This document shows positions 27,505-34,992 of a DNA stretch of 64,000 bases, in pieces (position 1 is the first letter of the stretch; every line of letters begins with the position of its first letter). Source of the stretch: Pseudomonadota bacterium (GTDB taxonomy: Bacteria > Pseudomonadota > Gammaproteobacteria > Steroidobacterales > Steroidobacteraceae); assembly GCA_023428645.1 (NCBI GenBank), contig JAEYXD010000014.1, positions 1 to 64,000 on the forward strand, in the 5' to 3' direction. Below the pieces are notes generated by a model. That model searched no databases, was not told where the DNA came from, and saw only the letters and a list, made by a program, of their open reading frames with translations. A program made the position numbers and the translations under genes.

Positions 27505-28086
27505 ATGCCTCCCTTCCTCGTCGTCATGGCGCTGCCTCTCGAAAGCCAAGGTGCTTTCGAGCGCACGGGCGTGTCGGTGCTCTATACGGGCGTCGGCAAG
27601 GTGAATGCTGCGCATGCGCTCACGCGGCGCCTGACGGAATATCGGTGTAGCGGATTGCCGCTGCCGCACGTGATCAACTTCGGCACGGCCGGCAGTCAAC
27701 GGCGTTCGACCGGCGCGCTGATCGAATGCACCGCGTTCATTCAGCGCGACATGGACGTCACCGGGCTCGGCGTGCCGCTCGGTACGACACCATTCGAGGA
27801 CATGCCGCCGCGCCTGGCCGTCGCACCGATTTTCGCGCACCTCGAGCACGGCGTGTGCGGCAGCGGTGATTCGTTCGTGACCGCCGCCTGCCCGCACGAG
27901 TGCGACGTGCTCGACATGGAGGCGTACGCGCTCGCCAAGGTGTGCCGGCTCGAAGGCTGCGCCTTCAACGCCGTGAAGTTCGTGACCGACGGCGCCGATC
28001 ATGCCGCCGCGAATGACTGGCAGAGCAATCTCGAGCAGGCGGCGGCGTTGTTCGTGGCGCTGTACGCGCGGCTCACGTCGCGATAG
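27505..28086 (+). CDS. Nucleosidase/phosphorylase superfamily protein (MTA/SAH nucleosidase-like)
   Basis: 193 aa from ATG 27505. PNP/UDP superfamily features: YTGVGKVNAAHALTRRL, VINFGTAGSQ, and the substrate segment VLDMEAYALAKVC, followed by KFVTDGADHAA with the catalytic-type Asp. This pattern suits 5'-methylthioadenosine/S-adenosylhomocysteine nucleosidases or futalosine hydrolase relatives. The protein is shorter than E. coli MtnN (about 230 aa). Convergent with the TauE gene, overlapping it by 14 bp. Confidence 0.8.
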   Translation: MPPFLVVMALPLESQGAFERTGVSVLYTGVGKVNAAHALTRRLTEYRCSGLPLPHVINFGTAGSQRRSTGALIECTAFIQRDMDVTGLGVPLGTTPFEDMPPRLAVAPIFAHLEHGVCGSGDSFVTAACPHECDVLDMEAYALAKVCRLEGCAFNAVKFVTDGADHAAANDWQSNLEQAAALFVALYARLTSR

Positions 28087-28843
28087 CGACCCACGCGGTT
28101 CGCAAGATCAGCAGCGTCACGACGGCGATGAACACCTTGCGCACGAAGGCGCTGCCGCCGCGCAGCGCCAAGCGCGCGCCGACGATCGCGCCCGCGATAT
28201 TGCAGATCGCCATGCCGAGCCCGACCTGCCACAACACGTAGCCGTTGATCCCGAAATACACGAGCGCGGCGCCGTTCGTCGCGACATTGAGCACGCGGGC
28301 GCTCGCGGCGGCATGCAGGAAATCGAAGCCGTAGATGCGCACGAACACGAACATCAGGAAGCTGCCCGTGCCGGGACCGAAGAAGCCGTCGTAAAAGCCG
28401 ATCGCGGCGATGACGATCGCGCCGAGCACGTGGTGGCGCCCGCTGAATGCGCGCGGCGCATGGTCACCGCCGAGATCCTTGCGGCGCAGCAGATAGATGA
28501 GTACCGCGACGAGCAGGATCGGCACGAGCGGACGAAACACAGCCGGCGGCACCAAGGTCGCCGTGAGCGCCCCAAGGCCGCCCGTGATCAGGACGACGAC
28601 GCCGAGCGGCAGTAGCGCGCGCCATGGAATCGCGATTTTTCCCGCAAACCGGAGCACGGCACTCGACGTGCCGAAGAACCCGGCGAACTTGCTCGTGCCG
28701 AGCAGGATGGGCGGCGCGGTATTCGGATAGACACCGAACAGCGCCGGCAGTTGAATGAGACCGCCACCGCCGACCATCGCGTCGACGAGGCCCGCGCCGA
28801 AGGCGGCGATCAAGACGAGCACCAGATCGAAAGAACCGAACAT
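28073..28843 (-). CDS. TauE/SafE (TSUP) family membrane transporter
   Basis: 256 aa with about eight hydrophobic segments. The two half-signatures of the family are present: GAGLVDAMVGGGGLIQLPAL near the N-terminus and GFYDGFFGPGTGSFL near residue 150. Members export sulfite, sulfoacetate or other organic anions, or have unknown substrates. No sulfur genes adjoin it. Starts ATG 28843; the 158 bp to the next gene (29002) hold no clear gene. Confidence 0.88.
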   Translation of the reverse strand: MFGSFDLVLVLIAAFGAGLVDAMVGGGGLIQLPALFGVYPNTAPPILLGTSKFAGFFGTSSAVLRFAGKIAIPWRALLPLGVVVLITGGLGALTATLVPPAVFRPLVPILLVAVLIYLLRRKDLGGDHAPRAFSGRHHVLGAIVIAAIGFYDGFFGPGTGSFLMFVFVRIYGFDFLHAAASARVLNVATNGAALVYFGINGYVLWQVGLGMAICNIAGAIVGARLALRGGSAFVRKVFIAVVTLLILRTAWVAIAT

Positions 28844-29001
28844 GTTTTTTTTCGTGGTGTAACGGCGGGAGTATCGCCGATCCGATGCTCGGCCGAGGAA
28901 CGCGATGAGCGCTGCTCACCTCTCCCGCTCGCTGGGGCGGGCGGCGCGGCTGTTGCCTTCGGGATTGCTGTCGCCAGTCACTTCGTTTGGAGAGTCGCGC
29001 C

Positions 29002-29874
29002 ATGCCGCAGGACATCTGGAATAAAGTGGATCACCGCTACGCCGACGCCAACGGCGTGAAGATTCATTACGCGGCGCTCGGCAGCGGACCGCTCGCCGTC
29101 CTGATCCACGGCTTCCCGGACTTCTGGTACACGTGGCGCGATCAGATGCAGGCGCTCGTCGCGGCCGGTTATCGAGTCGCGGCCGTCGATCAGCGCGGCT
29201 ACAACTTGTCCGATCGGCCGGCCGGCGTCGACAACTACTCGATGCGGCTGCTCGTCGGCGACATCGCCGCCGTCATCGCGGCCGAGCACGCCGAGCGGGC
29301 GATCGTCATCGGGCACGATTGGGGTGGCTCCGTCGCCTGGAACGTCGCGATGCGGCGGCCCGACCTCGTACAGCAGTTGATCATCTGCAACCTGCCGCAT
29401 CCCGCCGGCATCGCGCGCGAGATCGCCACGAATCCGCAGCAAAGGCAGCACAGCGCCTACGCCTTCGACTTTCAGAAGCCCGACGCTCACCTCGCGCTGT
29501 CCGCGGACGGCTTGGCGGGCTGGGTCACCGATCCGGAAGTTCGCGCACGATACGTCGAAGCCTTCGAGCGGTCCGATTTCGCGGCGATGCTGAACTACTA
29601 CAAGGCGAACTACCCGCGGCCCGACGCACCACCGCCTGCCGCGCTGGCGACGTTTCCGAAGGTGAAGGCACCGGTGCTCATCATTCACGGCCTCGACGAT
29701 CAGGCACTACTGCCCGGTGCGTTGAACGGCACCTGGGAGTGGGTCGAGCGGGATTTGACGATCATGACTCTGCCGGGAGCCGGCCATTTCGTGCAGCAGG
29801 ATGCCGCGCGGGTCGTCAGCGAGACGATCGTGAGCTGGTTGGCGCTGCGTACGCGTACGAACGAGGCGCAATGA
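29002..29874 (+). CDS. Epoxide-hydrolase-like alpha/beta-hydrolase
   Basis: 290 aa; ATG 29002 preceded by GGAGAG. The oxyanion motif HGFPDFWYTW, nucleophile elbow GHDWGG (Asp nucleophile) and C-terminal GAGHFVQQD (His) are typical of soluble epoxide hydrolases and fluoroacetate/haloalkane dehalogenases. The cap region carries tyrosines (HSAYAFDFQ, NYYKANYPRP) of the kind that polarise an epoxide. No signal peptide. Monocistronic. Confidence 0.88.
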   Translation: MPQDIWNKVDHRYADANGVKIHYAALGSGPLAVLIHGFPDFWYTWRDQMQALVAAGYRVAAVDQRGYNLSDRPAGVDNYSMRLLVGDIAAVIAAEHAERAIVIGHDWGGSVAWNVAMRRPDLVQQLIICNLPHPAGIAREIATNPQQRQHSAYAFDFQKPDAHLALSADGLAGWVTDPEVRARYVEAFERSDFAAMLNYYKANYPRPDAPPPAALATFPKVKAPVLIIHGLDDQALLPGALNGTWEWVERDLTIMTLPGAGHFVQQDAARVVSETIVSWLALRTRTNEAQ

Positions 29875-29904
29875 AAAAGGGGCGCGCACCCCGTGCGCGC
29901 CCCT
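29873..29904 (-). terminator. Intrinsic terminator of the Ig/FN3 gene
   Basis: A 12-bp perfect stem (29878-29889 with 29893-29904, starting AGGGGCGCGCAC) and CCC loop. Read on the minus strand it is followed by a T-run (complement of AAAAA at 29873-29877), immediately after the Ig/FN3 gene. A second perfect 7-bp hairpin, GCGAGTC / GACTCGC, lies at 29909-29928, before it in the transcript. Confidence 0.88.
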
Positions 29905-29934
29905 CGCCGCGAGTCGCCGAAGACTCGCCTCAGA

Positions 29935-30885
29935 TCACTGGATCACCTTCGTCACGGTCGACGAGCGTGCGCTTTCTCCGCCCGCACTGTTGTACGCACT
30001 GATCGCGAAGTAGTACGTGCCGCGGGACAGGTTCGAGACGACGTACGAGGAGATGCCCGCCGAGGCGACGTTGATCGTCTGCGTGAGCGCACTCGCGCTC
30101 GTGCCGTAGTAGATCCGATAGCCCGCAAGGTTCGTGAGCGTCGAGCCGTCGCTGTTCCGGGTCGGCGGCGTCCAGCTGAGCGTCGCGGCACCGGTCGAGG
30201 GCGGCGGCGTCGTCGCGTTCGACCGCACGGTGATCGCGAACGTCGGCAGCGACACCGTGTTCTTGCCATCGCTCACCGAAATCCGGACGTTGGAGTACGT
30301 GCCCACATGGCTGTTCGTCGGCGTGCCCGACAGGCGTCCCGTCGACGTGTTGAACGATGCCCATGCCGGACGATTCGCGATCGAAAAGCCGAGCGTGCGG
30401 CGTTCCGGATCGGCGGCGGTCGGCGTGAAGCTGTAGCTCGAGCCGGCGGTCACCGACGTCGCGGGCGTACCCGAAATCGTCGGCGGGCGATCCGTGGTGG
30501 TCGTCGTACCCGAGGACGTCACTCTGATGGAGAACGCGGGCAGTGACGTCGTGAGGCGCCCATCCCAGGCGGAGATCACGATGTTCGAGTATGTGCCCGC
30601 CGGCTTCGCCGTGCCCTTGAGCTCGCCCGTGCTGCCGTTGAACGTCGCCCACGACGGCTTGTTCTTGATGGAGAAGACGATGCGCTTGCCGTCCGGATCG
30701 CGCGCTTCCGCGTCGAAGTAGTAGTACGCGCCCACCGCGACCGACGTCTTCGGTGTCCCCGAGATGATGGGATATCGATCCTGGGCGCTGGCGATCGAAG
30801 CGGCGCCCATCCCCAGGAGTGCAGTAGCAACGATTGCGATTTTCTTTGTCACGCCCGCTGCGAGCATGCGCGTCACGATGAACAT
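29935..30885 (-). CDS. Secreted protein with two Ig-like (putative Ig, He_PIG-type) domains and one fibronectin type III domain
   Basis: 316 aa from ATG 30885, with AGAGG upstream. A signal peptide ends near residue 34 (ASIASAQD). Two similar beta-sandwich repeats of about 90 residues follow (PIISGTPKTSVAVGAYYYF and PTISGTPATSVTAGSSYSF, each ending in S-W/V-S-DG), joined by Thr-rich linkers. A C-terminal FN3 domain (GAATLSWTPPTRNSDGS to the end) completes the protein. Such proteins are usually surface or matrix components. The 5' leader carries a c-di-GMP-I riboswitch, so expression should follow biofilm signalling. It ends in a strong terminator. Confidence 0.9.
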   Translation of the reverse strand: MFIVTRMLAAGVTKKIAIVATALLGMGAASIASAQDRYPIISGTPKTSVAVGAYYYFDAEARDPDGKRIVFSIKNKPSWATFNGSTGELKGTAKPAGTYSNIVISAWDGRLTTSLPAFSIRVTSSGTTTTTDRPPTISGTPATSVTAGSSYSFTPTAADPERRTLGFSIANRPAWASFNTSTGRLSGTPTNSHVGTYSNVRISVSDGKNTVSLPTFAITVRSNATTPPPSTGAATLSWTPPTRNSDGSTLTNLAGYRIYYGTSASALTQTINVASAGISSYVVSNLSRGTYYFAISAYNSAGGESARSSTVTKVIQ

Positions 30886-30888
30886 TGA

Positions 30889-30907
30889 GCGAACCTCTAG
30901 GGCTCGC
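30889..30907 (-). promoter_or_regulatory. Hairpin able to mask the ribosome-binding site of the Ig/FN3 gene
   Basis: In the minus-strand transcript GCGAGCC-CTAGA-GGTTCGC forms a 7-bp stem (one G-U pair) whose loop and 3' arm contain AGAGG, the likely Shine-Dalgarno, three bases before the ATG. It lies about 95 bases downstream of the c-di-GMP aptamer and is a candidate expression platform acting on translation. Confidence 0.5.
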
Positions 30908-31002
30908 CCTGCGATCGTGGAGCAGGGGGACGCGCGCACGCGAACGAGATCCGCGGCAAGCGGTCGCGCGCTCTGCGCACAACGCACTCGGCCAGGAGTG
31001 TT

Positions 31003-31076
31003 CCGGCAACCCCGCCATCCCGCACGTCGTGCGGGACCGGTGGCTTTGCGTCCCCGTCTCACGACGGGTTTGCCCT
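31003..31076 (-). ncRNA. Cyclic di-GMP-I (GEMM) riboswitch
   Basis: Read on the minus strand the element contains GGGCAAACCCGTC, GGGGACGCAAAGCCACCGG and the closing GGCGGGGTTGCCGG. These are the conserved GEMM-I blocks: the GGCAAACC strand, the GGGACGCAAAGCCxCCGG core that binds c-di-GMP, and the receptor-containing 3' helix ending GGTTGCCGG. Helix P3 is CCCGCACGACGTGCGGG. The ATG of the Ig/FN3 gene is about 118 bases downstream. Confidence 0.93.
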
Positions 31077-31080
31077 TAGC

Positions 31081-31697
31081 AAAACACTAGAATTTCCGGC
31101 GTCACCGACGCCGAAGCGTGCCTTCGCTCCGCGCTCTTGATCGCGCATCTGAGTTGACGGTATCGACCGTCGCGCTGCTGCCGTGCCTGACTCCGCCCTG
31201 AGCCGGCTCGTCGGACGTATCGAACGTCGCGACGCGAGCAACTGCGGGAACTCCGCGAGGCGAGGCGAAGTAAACACAATCGTCGTCGCGGCTGATAAGT
31301 GTCCGAGCCGCGCGACACTGCGCGAAAATGCGAGCAGTCCCGCGCGCTTAGCGACGCGATCTGGCGACAATTGGGAAATCTGTCGAAGATTTCGCGTCAG
31401 CAAAATTCGTATCGCGCTGTACGTGCGGCGCCACATCCCGGCAGGCGCGTAGAAAATTCAGGGTCGGCCTTATCGCACGCGTCTCGCAGCCGCTCCGACT
31501 TGCGCAATTTGCGGCGCGCGCACACCTTCAGTCCGCGCGGGAAGTGGGGCCGCGGCATGGCGAGTTGAGCGGCGGAACGAAGCGCTCGATGCGCGGTCCC
31601 TCTAGCCGGACCGCGGCGGTTCTGGGGTCCGTGGGGCTCTGGTACAGTCCGACGTCCGCCTAGCTGAAATGACCAACGAATAAATCTGGGGAATCAC
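31081..31697. other. 617-bp intergenic region; no convincing gene
   Basis: Divergent upstream region of the riboswitch-controlled Ig/FN3 gene and the secreted methyltransferase gene. Open frames here lack ribosome-binding sites and family resemblance. Two related imperfect inverted repeats occur 58 bp apart: GACGGTATCGACCGTC (31156-31171) and GACGTATCGAACGTC (31214-31228). They could be operator sites. Confidence 0.5.
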
Positions 31698-32468
31698 ATG
31701 CGATTGAGCACACTCGTTCTCGCCAGCTCCGTATTGCTGGCGCCATTGTTCGCAGCCGAGGCCAAGGACGAAGCGCTCGCGAAAGCCATTGCGGCGTCAC
31801 ATCGCTCGGCGAACTTCGTCGAGCGCGACAAGGCGCGTAAGCCGCAGGAAGAACTCGAATTCTTCGGCATCAAGCCGAACATGACCGTCGTCGAAGTCTC
31901 GCCGGGCGGCGGCTACTGGACCGAGATTCTGGCCCCGTATCTGAAGGACCAGGGCACCTACTACACCGTCGTCTCGCCGCGCCAGGCCGACGCCTGGAAG
32001 CAAAAGCTCGACGCGAACGCCGCGGTGTACGGCAACGTCAAGATCACGCAGACCGGCGGCGACATCGCTCCTCCGGGCTCCGCAGACCTCGTGCTCACGT
32101 TCCGCAACGTCCATAACTGGATGGCGGCGGGCACGGCGGACGAGATGTTCGCGTCGTTCTTCAAGGCTCTGAAGCCGGGCGGCATTCTCGGCGTCGAGGA
32201 GCATCGCGCCAGCGACAAGACACCGCAGGATCCGAAGGCCGCGAACGGCTACGTTCGTCAGGACTACACCGTGCAGCTCGCCGAGAAGGCAGGCTTCAAG
32301 CTGCTCGGCAGCTCCGAAATTCTCGCGAACCCCAAGGACACGAAGGATTGGCCGAAGGGCGTGTGGACGCTGCCGCCGACGCTCACGCTCGGCGAGCAGG
32401 ATCGTGCGAAGTACCTCGCGATCGGCGAGGCGGACAATTTCGTGCTGAAGTTTCAAAAGCCCAAGTGA
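31698..32468 (+). CDS. Exported class I SAM-dependent methyltransferase-like protein (COG4798 type)
   Basis: 256 aa with a signal peptide (residues 1-20, APLFAAEA). The SAM-binding motif I region is VVEVSPGGGYWTEILAPYL; later motifs are DLVLTFRNVHNW and KPGGILGVEEHR. Proteins of this group are unusual in being exported methyltransferase folds. Whether they methylate anything in the periplasm is unknown. ATG preceded by GGGGAA. Followed by hairpin repeat copy 2. Confidence 0.85.
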   Translation: MRLSTLVLASSVLLAPLFAAEAKDEALAKAIAASHRSANFVERDKARKPQEELEFFGIKPNMTVVEVSPGGGYWTEILAPYLKDQGTYYTVVSPRQADAWKQKLDANAAVYGNVKITQTGGDIAPPGSADLVLTFRNVHNWMAAGTADEMFASFFKALKPGGILGVEEHRASDKTPQDPKAANGYVRQDYTVQLAEKAGFKLLGSSEILANPKDTKDWPKGVWTLPPTLTLGEQDRAKYLAIGEADNFVLKFQKPK

Positions 32469-32534
32469 AAACGGCCGCATCGAACCCCGGGCCGCAGGCC
32501 CGAACGCAGCGGAGCGCACGGATGCGCACCCGCT

Positions 32535-32573
32535 GCCCCTCCCTCCGCGTCGCGGGGGCGAGGGTCGGGGGTG
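32535..32573. repeat. Intergenic GC-rich hairpin repeat, copy 2
   Basis: CCCCTCCCTCCGCGTCGCGGGGGCGAGGG then TCGGGGGTGAG; same layout as the copy at 20261, including the terminal GGGGGTGAG. It sits between the methyltransferase and the DUF3014 gene. Confidence 0.65.
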
Positions 32574-32600
32574 AGTGCCGCCAGCGTTAGGAGCGAGGCC

Positions 32601-33380
32601 GTGGACGAGGATCAAAAGAAGTGGCTGTACTACGCGATCCCGGTCGCGGTCATCGTGGCGCTGGGGGGTGCGTTGTATTACGGCAAGCGGCATAAAGAAG
32701 AGGCCGCGGCACCGCCGACCATGGCCGAAGCACCGCCACCCCAAGCCACGCAGCAACCAACGGAACACCACCCGATCGACGCCGCGCCCGCGGAGTCGCT
32801 GCCGCCACTGGCCGAGAGCGACGCGACCGTGCAGCAATCGCTGTCTCAGGTGTTCGGCAACGCGCTCGACCGCTACCTCGTGCCGCGCGACATCGTGAAG
32901 CACTTCGTCGTCACGATCGACAATCTGCCGCGCAAGAAGACCGCCGTGCAGATGTGGCCGGTTAAGCCGCTCGGCGGCGAGCTCACGACGTCCGGGGCGA
33001 ACGAAGTCACACTGGATCCGCAGAACTACGCGCGCTACAAGGCGCTCGTGCAGCTCGCGACGACGACGGACACGGGCCAGCTCGTCGCGTTGTACAAACG
33101 GTTTTATCCGCTGTTCCAGCAGGCCTACGTCGATCTCGGCTATCCGGAAGGCTATTTCAACAATCGCCTGATCGAAGTCATCGACCATCTGCTCGAGACG
33201 CCCGAGGTCGAAGGGCCGATCAAGCTCGTGCAGCCCGGCGTGTTCTACGAGTTCGCCGATCCGAGCCTGGAATCGCGCTCGTCGGGCCAGAAGCTGTTGT
33301 TACGCATGGGCAGCGAGAACGCGGCTGCCGTGAAACTGAAATTGCGCGACGTTCGTAGGGAAATCGCGAAGCGGGACTGA
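32601..33380 (+). CDS. DUF3014 domain membrane-anchored protein
   Basis: 259 aa from GTG 32601 with AGGAG upstream. One transmembrane helix at about 9-24 (YYAIPVAVIVALGGALYYG), a Pro/Ala-rich linker, then the DUF3014 domain with RYLVPRDIVKHFVVTIDNLP, LYKRFYPLFQQAYVDLGYP and FNNRLIEVIDHLL. Probably inner-membrane anchored with the domain in the periplasm. Function unknown. Followed 23 bp later by another single-helix anchored protein, so the two may form one operon. Confidence 0.85.
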   Translation: MDEDQKKWLYYAIPVAVIVALGGALYYGKRHKEEAAAPPTMAEAPPPQATQQPTEHHPIDAAPAESLPPLAESDATVQQSLSQVFGNALDRYLVPRDIVKHFVVTIDNLPRKKTAVQMWPVKPLGGELTTSGANEVTLDPQNYARYKALVQLATTTDTGQLVALYKRFYPLFQQAYVDLGYPEGYFNNRLIEVIDHLLETPEVEGPIKLVQPGVFYEFADPSLESRSSGQKLLLRMGSENAAAVKLKLRDVRREIAKRD

Positions 33381-33403
33381 TTCTCCAAATCGAGGATCTC
33401 GTC

Positions 33404-34495
33404 ATGGGCAAGTGGATCATTGCGTTGACGACCGTGGCGGTGGCATCGGCCAGCGCTTCGACCTATCTCTGGCGGGAGCTGCGCGCGGAGCGCGAGCAAA
33501 CAGCCGCGCTGCAGACGCGCATCGCGCAGCTCGAGCAACCGCCCGCGGCTGCACCGCCGATTGATCCGGCCGCGGAGTCGATGAGCGTCGACGCTGCGCC
33601 CGCCGCATCGACGCCCCCGCCGACACCCGCATCCGCGAAGGCCGAAGCCGTCCTGGCAGGCGGAGCGACGTTCAGCGTGGTCCCCATGGGACGCCCGATG
33701 GATCCGCAGATGCGTCAGCGCATGCTCGAATCTCACGAGCAACAACAGCGCATGCTCAAGGATCCCGAATTTCGCGAGCTGATGCGGGCCCAGCTCAAGT
33801 TCAACATGCAGCAGCAATATGCCGATCTCGCGCCGCTGCTCGGACTGTCGCAGGAAGAATCCGATCGACTCCTGGACGTACTCACGGAGCAATCGCTTCG
33901 CAACCAGGAGCACCGCCCGATGTTGGCCGATTTCAGCAACGAGCCCCCGAGCGAAGCCGAGATGATCGAGCGCCGCCGCGTGTTCGAGGAGCAGCGCCGC
34001 AACAACGAGTCCGAGATCGCCGCCGTTCTCGGCTCGAAATTCAGCGACTGGCAGCAGTATCAGCAGAACGGGTGGGCGCGCTCGCAGGTCACGCAACTGC
34101 GACAGGCGCTGTCGAGCGGCGATGAGCCGCTGCGCCAGGACCAGATCAAGCCGCTCGTCGAGGCGATCGCACGCGAGCAGAAGCAGCAGTTCGACACCAT
34201 GGGCGCGATGCGCGCCTACGCGGCGCCGGGTCGTCCCGACGCGATGGCACAGGCGCGGCGAGCCGAGGAATGGGTGGAACGCACGGCGCAAACCCATCAG
34301 CGCATCCGCGCCGCCGTCAGCGGCCTATTGACGTCGGCCCAGTATGAGCAGCTCGAACGGCAGCAGCAGCAAGAGCTGAAAATGCAGGAGCTCGCCGCGC
34401 GGCAGCAACGCGCACGGGCCGAAGCCCAAGCACGCGGCGAGATACCGCCCGATTCGGCGAACACGATACAAGCCGTCACCATGTTCCCGCAGTGA
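33404..34495 (+). CDS. Membrane-anchored coiled-coil protein of unknown function
   Basis: 363 aa. An N-terminal hydrophobic segment (IIALTTVAVASASASTYLW) precedes a short coiled coil (RELRAEREQTAALQTRIAQLEQ), a Pro/Ala linker, and a long Gln/Glu/Arg-rich helical region (about 95-350) with MLESHEQQQRMLKDPEFREL. I recognise no domain. It lies 23 bp after the DUF3014 gene. The helical body and periplasmic topology suggest a structural or scaffold role, which is inference only. Confidence 0.75.
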   Translation: MGKWIIALTTVAVASASASTYLWRELRAEREQTAALQTRIAQLEQPPAAAPPIDPAAESMSVDAAPAASTPPPTPASAKAEAVLAGGATFSVVPMGRPMDPQMRQRMLESHEQQQRMLKDPEFRELMRAQLKFNMQQQYADLAPLLGLSQEESDRLLDVLTEQSLRNQEHRPMLADFSNEPPSEAEMIERRRVFEEQRRNNESEIAAVLGSKFSDWQQYQQNGWARSQVTQLRQALSSGDEPLRQDQIKPLVEAIAREQKQQFDTMGAMRAYAAPGRPDAMAQARRAEEWVERTAQTHQRIRAAVSGLLTSAQYEQLERQQQQELKMQELAARQQRARAEAQARGEIPPDSANTIQAVTMFPQ

Positions 34496-34540
34496 GGGCT
34501 TGCGTCTCCCCCTGAACGTGCAGCGCAGGTGATTGCCGGC

Positions 34541-34939
34541 ATGAACGAGATGATCGAAGGCGCCTGTCTCTGTGGCTCCGTTCGCTGGACGTTCGTCGGC
34601 CACCCCGACGGGGCGACGGCGTGCAATTGCACGGCGTGCCGACGGTATGGCGTGCTCTGGGGGTATGACTACGAGAACGAAGGCATCCGGATCATCGGAC
34701 CGACGACCGCCTTCCGCCGCGGGAAGAGCCTCACGTTTAACTTCTGTGCCACGTGCGGCTGCATCGTGTTCTGGCGTGCGCTGCAGCTGGACGAGCAGGG
34801 CCGTCGCCGGATCGCCGTCAATCTGCGGCTCGCCGCGCCAGAGGCCGTGGCGGACATCCCCATCGACCATTTCGACGGCTTCGAATCGTTCGAGGATCTA
34901 CCGCGCGATGGTCGATGCGTGAAGGATTACTGGTTCTAG
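34541..34939 (+). CDS. GFA/CENP-V family zinc-binding protein
   Basis: 132 aa from ATG 34541 (a GTG at 34529 is an alternative). Zinc ligands are visible: CLCGSVRW, CNCTACRR and FCATCGC, the CxC...CxxC...CxxC arrangement of glutathione-dependent formaldehyde-activating-like (GFA) proteins. Most members have no proven activity; some bind formaldehyde-glutathione adducts. Convergent with the RhlE gene. Confidence 0.88.
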   Translation: MNEMIEGACLCGSVRWTFVGHPDGATACNCTACRRYGVLWGYDYENEGIRIIGPTTAFRRGKSLTFNFCATCGCIVFWRALQLDEQGRRRIAVNLRLAAPEAVADIPIDHFDGFESFEDLPRDGRCVKDYWF

Positions 34940-34992
34940 GCCTGCCTGGGCGCGGCATTTCGGTTGCCGCGCGCACGTTCCGCGTGCGGTCG

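Noticed and set aside
31059..31436. 125-codon minus-strand frame overlapping the riboswitch
   Set aside because: Covers part of the c-di-GMP aptamer, lacks a ribosome-binding site and has no recognisable features.
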